Below are positions 21,838-32,459 of a stretch of DNA of 64,000 nucleotides, piece by piece. The DNA is from Manduca sexta (taxonomy: Eukaryota > Arthropoda > Insecta > Lepidoptera > Sphingidae): the NCBI RefSeq assembly GCF_014839805.1, contig NC_051121.1:479116-543115 (forward strand). The letters run 5' to 3'. The translations under genes were made by a program, and so were the position numbers. Within the stretch, counting starts at the first letter, position 1, and each line of letters opens with the position of its first letter. Under the pieces are notes generated by a model, which had not been told where the DNA came from, ran no database searches, and saw nothing but the letters and a program-made list of their open reading frames with translations.

Positions 21838-22140
21838 AAACAAATTATTGAAAAATAGATTAATCCTTTTTTAACTTTATGACGTAAGAAACAAATTGTG
21901 GAAAAATAGATTAATTCTTTTTTTAACTCTGTGACGTAAAAAACAAATTGTTGAAAAATATATTAATCCTTTTTTAACTCTATGACGTAAAAAACAAATT
22001 GTTGAAAAATAGATTAATCCTTTTTAACTTTATGACGTAAAAAACAAATTGTTGAAAAATAGATTAATCCTTTTTAACTTTATGACGTAAAAAACAAATT
22101 GTTGAAAAATAGATTAATTATTTTTGAACTTTATGATTTA
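21838..22140. repeat. ~51-bp minisatellite, 6 units
   Basis: Six head-to-tail units built on 'aaacaaattgttgaaaaata' ... 'aactttatgacgtaa', about 50-52 bp each, with point differences between units. Copy 2 (53302-53553) has five units. No spacers, so not a CRISPR. Confidence 0.92.
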
Positions 22141-22276
22141 AAGGCCGATTGTAAACGACTTACTATATGTTTAGCGTTTAAGATATTTAATATCATGCTG
22201 TCACTGTCACACATTTAGGAATAGAAGAAGACAGAGCTATGATTAAATAATATTTAGCGTAATCATAATATTTTGT

Positions 22277-22380
22277 GTTGAAATAAAACTATCTACGGAT
22301 TTTATTGCGGTTGTTTATAACATTATTTTCGTTCGACGTTTCGAAGAGTTTACAACCTTTATGGTCACAGCGCGAATTGT
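22277..22380 (+). repeat. FB-R fragment
   Basis: Left arm only: 'aataaaactatctacggatt', 'ttcgacgtttcgaagagttt', 'acctttatggtcacagcg'. Same family as 36144-36450. Copy 2 counterpart at about 53692-53790. Confidence 0.65.
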
Positions 22381-22472
22381 AATGAAAATAGTAATACAAA
22401 ATATTACCAAATTCTGACTAAATTCTGACGGACTGCTTCGGTGACGTAGTTGTACTGCATGCGTGGTAAGAC

Positions 22473-22487
22473 AGCGCTCTGAGGTCC
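22473..22487. repeat. 15-bp target-site duplication, left
   Basis: agcgctctgaggtcc, repeated at 23067-23081. Present once in copy 2 at 53886-53900, the empty site. Confidence 0.95.
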
Positions 22488-23066
22488 TTTTTTTTTTTTT
22501 TTTTTTTTTTTCGCGGAGAAAGTCCCTTATTACTACCGCCCAGCCTTCGTGGGGGGCGACTGAGCGGTTATGCTGGGGTAACCGTGCCTTACGGCCCGGC
22601 GTTGAGCCGCCCGGATTTGATGACGACCTTCGGGCGACCGCCGGGCCGAGTCCCTAACCCGAGTACAATTAACCTATGCACGGCCTACCAGCTAAAACTC
22701 CGCGGTGGCCCTCTTCGGCGCATTAGGGACGGCTGCGGGCTTCCTCTGACGGAAGTGTCTAAGTATTCGTCCGCAGCCGCCCCTGCGCGGTGCCGCCTTG
22801 CGGCCCGTCTCCTATGGGGGGGGCTCAGAAGCCCCCACGTACCGAAGGACGCCCTCGGCGTCTACGGCAGCATGAGGCCAACTCCACGCTGCCGTCCATC
22901 CCGGGGGTCAACCGAAAAATGTGCAAGGATTCACAAAAATGCACTAGGGCGGACAGCCCCCTGCTGCCCGCCGACGACCCCCTTCGTGGCCCCTATTAGT
23001 CGCCTCTTACGACAGGCAGGGGATACCGTGGTGGAATTCTTCAAACGCCCCCATTCCACAGGGCGG
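22488..23066 (-). mobile_element. 5'-truncated LINE tail or SINE with poly(A), copy 1 only
   Basis: 579 bp, GC-rich, inserted on the minus strand: the plus strand begins with 24 T (22488-22511), i.e. a poly(A) tail. It is flanked by a perfect 15-bp duplication. On the minus strand it contains 'atcccctgcctgtcgtaaga' and 'ggcgactaataggggccacg', a block I recognise from 3' ends of insect non-LTR elements. The 177-codon plus-strand ORF across it (22584-23117) runs antisense and is not a gene. Absence from copy 2 shows it inserted after the two copies diverged. Confidence 0.85.
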
Positions 23067-23081
23067 AGCGCTCTGAGGTCC
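23067..23081. repeat. 15-bp target-site duplication, right
   Basis: Perfect match to 22473-22487. Confidence 0.95.
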
Positions 23082-23689
23082 TGGGTTCGAATCCCGGGTC
23101 GGACAAAGTGCTATTAGGGTTTTTCTGCTCAGTAGCAGCCCGGAGTCTGGAATTTGTGCCCGATATGGCGATATGCTCGCCCCCTATCACATCATGGGAC
23201 GAACACACTTGACGAAAAATGGGTGCCCTGGTTGCGTCTTAGCATACCTCTTTGGGGATAAATGCGCGATGTTGTGTATGTGTATTACAAATTTCTAAAA
23301 CAGGATAACAGACCCAAAAATACGTCCAAAATTGTCACGTATAACACTGTTCCCACTCGCTCAGCAAATTTTATATGCCCCATTACCGCTGAAAGTAGAT
23401 TTGCGTGCCTTTTTGCTATGTTTTAAAACGAATATCACCCTTAGTGTGATGTTAAGTCATTCGAAATGTGAGCACCTCTTACGTTATCTGAATAAGGGTT
23501 ACAATTATGGATATCTAAGTAATAAATATTGTGCATATCGGATTATACTGTTATTAATTTTGGTATTTTATTAATTATAATTAAAGGTATCAAAATATAT
23601 TTAACGAATTTCAAAAAAGGAGGGTCTTATCAATTCGACGTGTATTTTTTGTTTCCTTATAAATGTGTAAGTCACGTAAAATGTCTAAT

Positions 23690-23885
23690 CTATACTAGTA
23701 CATAAAGCTGAAGAGTTTGTTTGTTTGAACGCGCTTATCTCAAGAACTACTAAATGAATTATAATTTTTCATTCACTAATAGGAAGCATTATTCCTGAGT
23801 GCTATAGCAATTTTTTTTTTTATGTGACAATATTTATGCCGGGAACACTTTCACACGCGCTTGAAGCCGCGTAGTGGTTCAAGAA
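23690..23885 (+). repeat. HLR repeat copy
   Basis: 'tctatactagtacataaagc', 'tttgaacgcgcttatctcaa' and terminal 'cacgcgcttgaagccgcgta'. Counterpart in copy 2 at 54508-54690. Confidence 0.65.
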
Positions 23886-24597
23886 TGTTATGATATTTAT
23901 CCCCAAATTGGGTATAACCCGTTCAATATGATACAAATACAATAATGACTGATATTAAATTAATCCCTCAAAATAAATTTTCAAAGTTCCGAAACATTTT
24001 ATTGTTGGGAAAGATTTTGATACATATAATTAAAGAACACTGCACCTCACCATAATAAATACAGAAAAACTACAACAGAACAGTCAGAATCTACTACGAA
24101 CCCCAAACCGAATAATAGGTATCATCTCAAGTTTTTGCCAGAACTTACGCTATGAACTTAAGTAGCAAGCAAGTGATGTAAGGTCATCGAGCCAGACTGG
24201 GCAAGTTGGTTTAAGTCCTGAACTAAGTTTGCGACTAAATTACCGAGAACTTTCCAAAGACATTGTGGTCTACACGGAGTTGATTGGAAGTGTAACCGAT
24301 GTCTTGCGGTCAAGCTATTTAATAAAATGCTTGTTTGCTGTTTATCGAATTGAGGTTATATTTGGTTGTTTGATCTGTTGTTTCTGGATAAGTATTTGGG
24401 AGTATGTCTTTTTTATTTTAGGATGCAGTTACCACTACTTGTCAGCTTCAGAGGCGTCATGATTATACGTTAATCCATTCACATGTTTTGTCAAATATAG
24501 CATAGTATGAGAAAGTACATCTTATTAAGTCTTGTTTATATTTTTTATTTTGTGTTTATTAGTTCATGTATGTAATTATAGTGTATCCTATTACGTG

Positions 24598-24920
24598 AAA
24601 CTAAAGAGACTGTTTGTTTGAACGCGCTAATCTTAGAAACTAATAATAATAATATCAGCCCTGTATTATATACTGTCCCACTGTTGGGTACGGGCCTCCT
24701 CTACTACCGAGAGGGATAAGGAATTAAAATAGAAATATCAGAAATGAATAGTTCGTATTAATTTTTGTTTTTGTGTTAGATATCCCATTTATCGAGGAAA
24801 GGTATAGGCTATATAACATCATGTTATAACCAATAGGAGTAGAGCTTTAATCTAACATGTTGCAAAAACGGGGAAAATTTATTCCTTTTGAGAGCTTCTA
24901 CTGCGTGCGCTGCATAATTA
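24598..24920 (+). repeat. HLR repeat carrying a SINE-A tail fragment
   Basis: HLR sequence ('tttgaacgcgctaatcttag' ... 'atcccatttatcgaggaaag') interrupted at 24651-24720 by a reversed SINE-A tail ('cagccctgtattatatactg', 'cctcctctactaccgagagg'). The junction differs slightly between the copies (microsatellite slippage); copy 2 is about 55403-55735. Confidence 0.65.
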
Positions 24921-25309
24921 AATGTATGTGTCAATGTGTGTATTTAAAGAGGGTGAGTATCCACTAGATCATAAAACCAGACGCAAACCACAAGCAAAAC
25001 TCAAAATAGACAATTTAAAAGAACAAACAGTTGCTACAACTAAAGCAAATATATTCAGAACTCAATAGTAAATGGTTATATCAATATTCATAATGCTCGA
25101 AGACTAATCCATACATGCATCAGATAAGTTTGTCGCGGTCGGACGCCACAAATGTGCCGACACTCGAGCTGCATTCGAAAATGTGGCCGTTATACGTATT
25201 TTATATTGGAATTAGGTGGTTTTAGTTTAGTGGTGTTTGACTGTTTATATAATCGAATTCGATGAAGTTACTGCGACTATTGGCGTGAATATAAATTTCA
25301 AAATATCAA

Positions 25310-25620
25310 TTGCCGTAATTTGACACACTGGTGGTAGGTCTCTTATATGTGAGAGTCCGCTTGGGTAGGTACCATCGCAATGTCTATTTCTGCCGCCAAG
25401 CAGCAGTGTGTAGTCACTGTTGTGTTTCGGTTTGAAGGACATTGTAGTCAGCGTAACTACTGGACATACTAAAACTTAACATCTCATGTCTTAGGATGGC
25501 GAGCGCAGTGGAATACCAAACAATACATTGTAATCGATGGTGTTGGATGATGTTTTTATTCTTTATGGGCGGTCGTATCGCTTACCATCAGGCGAACGGC
25601 AAGCTCGTCTCACCATACAA
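25310..25620 (-). repeat. Repeat Y copy
   Basis: Reverse-oriented: 'atgtgagagtccgcttgggt', 'gccaagcagcagtgtgtagt', 'aggatggcgagcgcagtgga', 'tgggcggtcgtatcgcttac'. Copy 2 at 56118-56430. Confidence 0.75.
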
Positions 25621-25967
25621 AACAATAAAATAAAACATATCAATTAATGCAGAGTTTTGTGATGATCCTTGTTAGCAGCAAACGCAAAAATCTAAACAAT
25701 TTTATGAAGATATTTCTCTGTAGAATATAGAGAATATAGTATAAAAGGCACGTATAATGGGGTGTTTTTTGTTATGGTATATAACGCGAATATGAAACAA
25801 TTTATTATAAGGTTTCCTTCGCGAAAAGAAAAATCGAGAGCATAACTAGTACACTCAATACTTCGCAAAAGTTTATAAGCATGGCATGTTAAGTTATGAA
25901 GTTAGCCATAATGAGTACAAGCTTGAACCCTAGAAAATAATGCGATAATTTCTTTAGAATGGTAGAA

Positions 25968-26623
25968 TAATATCAAAATAAACGTATTTAAAAAGCGGCG
26001 ATAGCCTAGTTGGGTGTGGAACGGACTGCCGAGACGAATGTCCGCAGGTTCAAATCCTAAGGGCACACACCTCTGACTTTTCTAAAAAATCATGTGTGTA
26101 TTCTTTGTGAATTTATCGTTCGCTTTAACGGTGAAGGAAAACATCGTGAGGAAACCTGCACATCTGAGAAGTTCTCTATAGGCCAGCGTGGTGGACTAAG
26201 GCCTAATCCCTCTCAGTAGTAGAGGAGGCCCATGCTCAGCAGTGGGCAAGTATATAATACAGGGCTGATATTATTATTATTATTATTAAACGTATTTTGC
26301 GAATTTTATCGCGGCTTTTTAATTTTATAATTTTCTCCCGATCTTCTAAGCCGGTCTTTTGAGCTGGCAGACTTCAAGACACTGTGAGCTCATTCTGCAT
26401 AGATCGGACCGTCAGCGGCGAAAAATAAAAAAAATAAATATTGTAAGATATAGGTAGGTAACCTAATTGACTTTTCGAACGACCAATATCTCAGTCCGCC
26501 CCATGTCAAGAAGGCTGCAGTCTTCGAAACGTAGGGATAAAATTATAATAAAAAAAACCGCAGTAAAATCTTTTACGGATTTTCTCTATTACGCTAGCAG
26601 TCGCGTAAACACAAGAAATCATT
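25968..26623 (+). mobile_element. FB-R element with nested SINE-A
   Basis: Flanked by atggtagaa at 25959-25967 and 26624-26632 (9-bp target duplication). Its left arm is split by a SINE-A (25990-26287). The right arm, with 'cttcgaaacgtagggataaa' and 'ccgcagtaaaatcttttacg', is followed by the family tail 'cgcgtaaacacaagaaatca'. Non-coding. Copy 2 is 56781-57435 with the same flanks, so both insertions predate the split of the two copies. Confidence 0.75.
25990..26287 (+). mobile_element. SINE-A, near full length
   Basis: tRNA-derived head with A box tagcctagttgg (26003-26014) and B box ggttcaaatcc (26047-26057), which together form an internal RNA polymerase III promoter. The body includes 'cgttcgctttaacggtgaag' and ends in an (att)n tail. 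Flanked by aaacgtattt at 25980-25989 and 26288-26297. It lacks about 20 bp present in the copy at 47743-48060 ('aaggtgtgtgaagtctacca'). Not a functional tRNA gene. Confidence 0.9.
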
Positions 26624-26964
26624 ATGGTAGAACAATATACCAATAATAAAACAAAAATATTATTCGTAATCTACATAACAGTTAATATTAATTACTTAAT
26701 CGATAAAATCGTGATTGTACGAACAAAAATGCAATCACAATTTAAAATATTAATGGAAAGTTAATCTGGAATATGTTAAACCTATGTACATTTCTGTGTA
26801 ATCAGCTCATTATTTCTACGCGCCAAACAAATACACATATAATTGAGCTCATTGTTTTTGATCAATTAATTTTTGGTTGTGATTGTGATTTGATCATTAT
26901 TGTTTTCATTTGCTTGATTACAAAACCATTAATATCTGAAGGGGTAAGCAAAAACGCCTTCTAG

Positions 26965-27185
26965 GCACCCACTTTTAGCCTATGCGTTCCGTCTCATGAT
27001 ATGATAGAGGGCGAGTCTATCACCGTATCGGAATAGTCAAGTCCAACCACACATCACTAAATCCTTGAAGGCTTTTCGTCCATGCGTTCCATCCATGATG
27101 TGATAGGGGGCGACCGCATCGCTGTATCGGAGCATACAAGACTCTGGACTGATACAGAGTTAGAACCGGCGACCTCTGAGCCACC
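26965..27185 (-). repeat. Two partial SINE-B copies in tandem
   Basis: The body block appears twice in a row in reverse orientation: 'ttccgtctcatgatatgata' (26988) and 'gttccatccatgatgtgata' (27086). The second is followed by a degenerate B-box side 'gttagaaccggcgacctctg'. Either one SINE inserted beside another or a tandem dimer. Copy 2 at about 57777-57995. Confidence 0.65.
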
Positions 27186-27289
27186 ACCGAGCGAGGCCAC
27201 CGAGGTACTTTGCTTGATTATAGAAGGCATTTAATTCTATTAAAATCATTCTTACTATGCGAAGTAATGTATCACCTATTTTTATACGC

Positions 27290-27560
27290 ATGGTAAAGTG
27301 ACCCCGTTGTATCTGATGGTAAGTGAAGTACGGACGAATTGAATGTCGACTGATGAGAAATGATATAGAGAACGATACCCCTCGACAGTTGACACAGTTA
27401 TGCTGGCCTTTTGAACCGGATATACACAGGCTGATCCTGGAATGCGACACACGTACGTGAGCCACTATGGCGGGTTTTAACACCTTTTGTAGGGTGGTTG
27501 CTATCCCGGCAGATATAAAATATATCCTACTACCAACAAAACGTGCGATCATAGCTTCCG
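27290..27560 (-). repeat. Repeat X copy
   Basis: 'gaatgtcgactgatgagaaa', 'gccactatggcgggttttaa', 'ggttgctatcccggcagata'. The 130-codon minus ORF across it (27160-27552) changes length and sequence by indels in copy 2, so it is not a conserved protein. Confidence 0.7.
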
Positions 27561-28206
27561 CTAGTTAGCTAGCTACAGTTTGTTGATGTTAGCTTCTTTT
27601 ATTATTAACAGAATTCGTCATGAGGTGGTCGATTTAGCTTGTATTCTGAAATATATTAAATTCCTCCTTACCGAATTTCGACCACCGCGGCCAATCTCAA
27701 CGGAGATCAGCCAGGTACGCAGGAGATATTTTAGTGCACAAGTGTGTGCGCAATTCACAGGTGCACTCTCTGTTCCTTCAATCTCACTGAGTAATTTCAC
27801 TACGCCCCAAAATATGGCCAGTATTTTAGAAGTATAGATCATTATCATTAGCTCGTTGTAGTCCACTACTGGATATAGTTTAGATGCTGATCATGTATTG
27901 ATATTCTAATGTGTCTCTTATTTCTGTTAAAAGGAGCTTCATAATCGCTCTACTTACATTTTGTTGATACCAAGTTTATCTTCCTATTTTTATACATCCA
28001 GAGGGGATTTGTTGATTCCAAGTAAAAATATATCATCTGATGCCAGCCATTCACGCTTCAACAAATCGTTAAACTTGAGATGTTTTCAAATCGTATCGAA
28101 AAATTGGAAAAGTTGTCGATTGAAATTCGTTATTTTTGTTAAAATTCTCGTGACTATCTCTGCTATTTTTATTATGTCCAATAAAATAAATTTTTTTTTA
28201 GAAAAA

Positions 28207-28505
28207 TATAATAATATTAGCCCTATTGCTGGGCTTGGACCTCCTCTACAATTGAGAGGGAATAGACTTTAGTCCACCACGCTGGTCAATTGTGGATTGG
28301 TAGACTTCACACACCTTCAAAATTCATAAAAAGAACTTTCAGGTATGCAGATTTCCTCACGATTTTTTCCTTAACTGTTCAAGCAAGTGACAAGTCAAAA
28401 AGAATACACACACAGTTTTAGAAAAATCTGAGGTGGATGCCCTTGGGTTTTGAACCTGCGGAAATTCGTCTCGGTAATTTTTTCTATTCCAAAATAGGCT
28501 ATCGC
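28207..28505 (-). repeat. SINE-A copy, reversed
   Basis: Starts with the reversed tail 'ataataatattagccctatt' and runs to the reversed B box side 'gggttttgaacctgcggaaa' and the A-box side 'aataggctatcgctgc'. Copy 2 at 59017-59315. Confidence 0.8.
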
Positions 28506-28971
28506 TGCTTAAAAAATATGTTATTGGAATCGAAATGATGTTTCTACTTCCTGGAGTGCCTGGCTTACATACATTCTAAATATTAGGTGCATATTTAATG
28601 CAAAGTATACCTTACACAAATAACAGATGGACCTGTCACAATTTGTATAATTCTTGCCGGTTATCGGCTTTTGAAAGTTAAAGGATATCCCGAGGGAAAT
28701 TTTAATTTATTCGAATCTCGTGATAGTTTCTGGCGAAGTTAGTCCGTCACAAACTATTCAGGCAAATTTGCTAACGATATGTTACTTAGTTTACGAGTTC
28801 CCAACTACTGAATTTGGGATTTATAATTTTATTAAAATCATAAATGTTGTCGTGGCTTCTAGAATTAGCAGAGGCAGAGAATGTCATTTTTATGTTTTTA
28901 TGGATGTGAGTTATTATTCTTTATCCAGTATTCCTATAATAGCCTACCTTGGTAGCGTAGTCTTACTGCGG

Positions 28972-29471
28972 NNNNNNNNNNNNNNNNNNNNNNNNNNNNN
29001 NNNNNNNNNNNNNNNNNNNNNNNNNNNNNNNNNNNNNNNNNNNNNNNNNNNNNNNNNNNNNNNNNNNNNNNNNNNNNNNNNNNNNNNNNNNNNNNNNNNN
29101 NNNNNNNNNNNNNNNNNNNNNNNNNNNNNNNNNNNNNNNNNNNNNNNNNNNNNNNNNNNNNNNNNNNNNNNNNNNNNNNNNNNNNNNNNNNNNNNNNNNN
29201 NNNNNNNNNNNNNNNNNNNNNNNNNNNNNNNNNNNNNNNNNNNNNNNNNNNNNNNNNNNNNNNNNNNNNNNNNNNNNNNNNNNNNNNNNNNNNNNNNNNN
29301 NNNNNNNNNNNNNNNNNNNNNNNNNNNNNNNNNNNNNNNNNNNNNNNNNNNNNNNNNNNNNNNNNNNNNNNNNNNNNNNNNNNNNNNNNNNNNNNNNNNN
29401 NNNNNNNNNNNNNNNNNNNNNNNNNNNNNNNNNNNNNNNNNNNNNNNNNNNNNNNNNNNNNNNNNNNNNNN
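28972..29471. other. Assembly gap, exactly 500 N
   Basis: Placeholder-length gap. Flanks match copy 2 at 59780 and 60915, so the true missing length is about 1134 bp. The break falls at the boundary between two 109-bp tandem units seen in copy 2. Reading frames drawn across it are meaningless. Confidence 0.98.
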
Positions 29472-30466
29472 GTAAGTTTACGTCTTTATCTTCAATAGTG
29501 TAGGCAGGGACGTAACTGCACGCACGCCGAATTATCCGTCGCAAGAGTAGAAAGCGAGACAATCATATTTCATTGGGCTTAAACACCAATCGGCCGATTT
29601 CACAAGCAATATCTAATATACTTATAGAAATAAATATAAAACACCTAACAAATACCCCCATAAACCATTTTAACAAAAACTAAACACAAAAACCCATTTG
29701 CCAACAAAACAGTACTAAGACAAATGAAGATACTTTCAGCAAACAAAACTCAGTGTTGCAAGCGTAAAGGAAATTGATTTCACTCGAGTCGCACGGCCCG
29801 CCGGCCAGCAACGTGTCCAATGTGCATTTGTTATGTGGAAATTTCCATTTTATGTGCTGGCAATGATTTATAATGTCAGCCAATGACGCCCGAGGAAACT
29901 GCATGGACAATACTCGAGGAAGTTTGAATTTCGAACAATTTATTTATTATTATTTATTATGTAGATGTATGAAATTATTTTGGTCTAGGCTTTTCGCGCT
30001 TAGTTATACAAACATGTTTCGTTTTCTGTAATGGTGGAATGACCACACGGGATTTGATGAATCAGCATCTGACGATAGGACATTGTTGATCTACGACGGG
30101 CATAGGCGTCAGATTATCACTAGAATTTTCAAAATTATTTTGTATGTACAAATTATCCCGCTAATGCTCTCATGGTAAATTATACAATGCAAATTTCGTT
30201 TCTCGAAAATTCGTATACATTATTTTTACAGAAAGTTCACACAATTTTTTTCGTTGTTAGACCCGAGCTGGGTAACCGAACCTCGAACCTCTTACGATAC
30301 ACAATGCAGGTACATACGGTGAAATCTTACCAGTGGCGAAACGTGAAATTTTCCCCGACAACATATACATACTAATATGCATAAATGTGGTTTGCAAAAC
30401 GTTCTGATGATCATGAGATTCGACAGAAATCTTACATAAAGGGAAACAGAAATCGGCTTATATGTA
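29472..30466. other. Unannotated interval, shared with copy 2
   Basis: Almost identical to 60915-61908. Small ORFs (minus 29680-29910; plus 30172-30375) lack recognisable motifs. The minus one differs at its end in copy 2 through a small indel. Confidence 0.4.
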
Positions 30467-30647
30467 TGTGGGATTTGTTCCAAAATAAAATTTCGCTTTT
30501 TAAGTTAATTGCATTTCTTTGTATATTTTTTCTCCTTGACGTCTTCAGTTTTCCAACACTCATCTGTCATTCACACTTCTCTTCTTTTTTCTCGCTCACA
30601 CACTTTACATTTCATTCCAAGCATCACACTAACGTTCCATTCCCACA
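30467..30647 (-). repeat. Solo LTR of the 15-kb element family
   Basis: 181 bp, reversed, same termini (tgtggga/tcccaca). About three substitutions from the LTRs at 15076 and 17494 by eye. No internal region, so it is the product of LTR-LTR recombination. Target duplication imperfect (tgta left, tgtt right). The ORF 30385-30678 simply reads through it. Confidence 0.9.
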
Positions 30648-31191
30648 TGTTACCTTCACCACTGAATCCTACCACTAGAAACTGATTGCAATACACTAAC
30701 ACCAACCCCAAGATTTATCCGTCAATACACGTGGTCTCCATAAATCCAAAAGCGGTAAAGGGGAATACACATTGACCGAACCCATAAATCCGAGACCACA
30801 TAAAGCGAGTTCACCTTCATTATTTATGATGAAATACGTTCATTTTTCCGTGTGCTGTTACCGGAGATCAATTTGGTGTCACCTCTTATCGGGTGCAGTG
30901 GCCACTCGACGCATTATTCTTGCATGTGTACGGGGCTTTATAAAGAAAAATAGAAGTGATGAAAGTGTTATTGAGTTGATAGTTTCGAAGTTATGTAAAA
31001 TAAACAATATTTTAGGGACTTTTAATTGGTTGTTAGATCAAATGCCTAATAAAGGATGTTGTTCAATGCATTTCAAGGAGATCTTACTCTAAAGTACCTC
31101 TGGTGACAACGAATATTAATTTATAATTTTAGTTGACGTAAAAAATGTGCCAAATATTTTTTTTGCCATAAAAACATTTTTTTAAACATTT

Positions 31192-31383
31192 TAATCTATA
31201 CTAATATACAAAGGTAAAAAAAAATGTTTGAACGCGTTAATCTAAAGATTTTGATATATTTTTCACTGTTAGGAAGCTACATTACTCCTAAGTGCTATAG
31301 GTTACTTTTTATCGCAGAAAATAGAGAAGCGGAACTTTTATTCCGGAAAAACGTTTTTAAGCGGACCGAGCCGCGTGCAATAC
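31192..31383 (+). repeat. HLR repeat copy
   Basis: 'tctatactaatatacaaagg', 'tttgaacgcgttaatctaaa', 'gaagctacattactcctaag', ending 'gcggaccgagccgcgtgcaa'. The 3' end differs from copy 2 (62635-62822) by several substitutions and a short deletion. Confidence 0.65.
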
Positions 31384-31790
31384 CTAGTCAATGCATATAA
31401 CAGTAAAACATTCAAGTACCAAAAACATCAGTAAATTACCATACAATAAAAACAAAAGCCCATAATCCAATTTACGTGCACGACAAAATGCCAGTTCAAA
31501 AGCCATCATTAAAACTGAAAGGGGTGAAAATTCCAAAGGGGTAGACGCAATAATGGTGTAATAGCGAGGAACATCAAGCCCACTACAGGATATTGTGGTA
31601 CGTGACACTTGAGCACTAGGGTGGCATTTATTGGAGTAAACGAAAACAGTCACAGGGATAATTTGTTTACACCTGTAATGCGCTTGAGAGGCTTTTGAGG
31701 AGTGAGGAATGAGAAGGGGTGGTGATCTAGTGCAGTAGTTAAGGCTTACTGGACCGCGACCCACGTCTGAAAAGGTAAACTCTGGAGCTT
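31384..31790 (-). other. Unrecognised open frame, probably repeat
   Basis: A 126-codon minus ORF (31384-31764) is shortened to 111 codons with a changed end in copy 2 by indels, so it is not under protein constraint. The first part, 'tagtgcagtagttaaggctt' on the plus strand, looks faintly tRNA-like. Not assigned. Confidence 0.3.
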
Positions 31791-32459
31791 AATCTTTTCT
31801 TGAATAAAATTCTAATGCGTTTTTCTCTGGGATGATAAATAATGTTCTATGATGGTGATGATGAATAATGGGAGCATAGTCTACTCATGTGTCAAAATCA
31901 TCTAAATCCGTTTAGTGGTTTTTGCGTTTACTTCTAACAAATATTTATAGATCTAAATATCTTCATAAACTCCCGGATTTTTAAGATTAGTAATTTTATC
32001 CGTTTGAAGAACGAACTGACGATTAATTCCAAATTGATGCTAACTTCTCAAGTCTTTACCTGAATTATTCATGTGTTGCGAATTGCTTTGACTGAACAGT
32101 TTAGGTTTACTTTTGAGCTAATATTGGAACAGTCGTATGTAGTTTTGCTTTAATGTCTCTTCAATATTTAAGATGCAATACTTTGAAATCAAGATTTGTT
32201 TGGTTAATAAATTATGTTAGCTCTTTAATTAAAAGAAGGATATTTCTTAGAAATTATTTGTACCTAATATGGCGAAGGTTCGCTACCTTCTTGGGACAAA
32301 AATAAGCGATTATTTATTACTTTTGTCCATCTTTTCAGATATAAAACTAGCAACATTTAGGAATAGAAGCATCAAAAAAGACATTTTAACTAATTCAGTT
32401 CGAACCTTGTTGAACTGTGCAGCGTAAATTTTCAATTAAAGGTCATCATACAAGTCTTT

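Larger units (their letters stand above)
22437..23290 (+). repeat. SINE-B copy split by a LINE insertion
   Basis: The SINE head is 22437-22487 and the rest is 23067-23290, where the B box ggttcgaatcc follows 'ctctgaggtcct' and the body has 'cctatcacatcatgggacga'. The interruption is the poly(A) retroposon at 22488-23066. Copy 2 (53848-54110) has the uninterrupted SINE, which proves the order of events. Confidence 0.85.

Noticed and set aside
21838..22140. Possible CRISPR array
   Set aside because: Units are contiguous ~51-bp tandem repeats with no unique spacers, and the context is eukaryotic.
22584..23117. 177-codon plus-strand ORF in a GC-rich block
   Set aside because: Antisense to a poly(A)-tailed retroposon, which is absent from copy 2; no protein-like pattern.
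24229..24462. 77-codon ORF with hydrophobic stretches resembling a membrane protein
   Set aside because: In copy 2 (55035-55229) indels shorten it and change its end; no homology recognised.
25995..26060. Possible tRNA gene (A and B boxes)
   Set aside because: It is the tRNA-like head of a SINE with target duplication and ATT tail; same at 47743.
28720..29562. Long open frames of about 200-250 codons on both strands
   Set aside because: They consist almost entirely of N from the 500-base gap; the real part is broken by an indel in copy 2.
31384..31764. 126-codon minus-strand ORF
   Set aside because: Frame changed by indels in copy 2 (62861-63196), so not constrained as protein.
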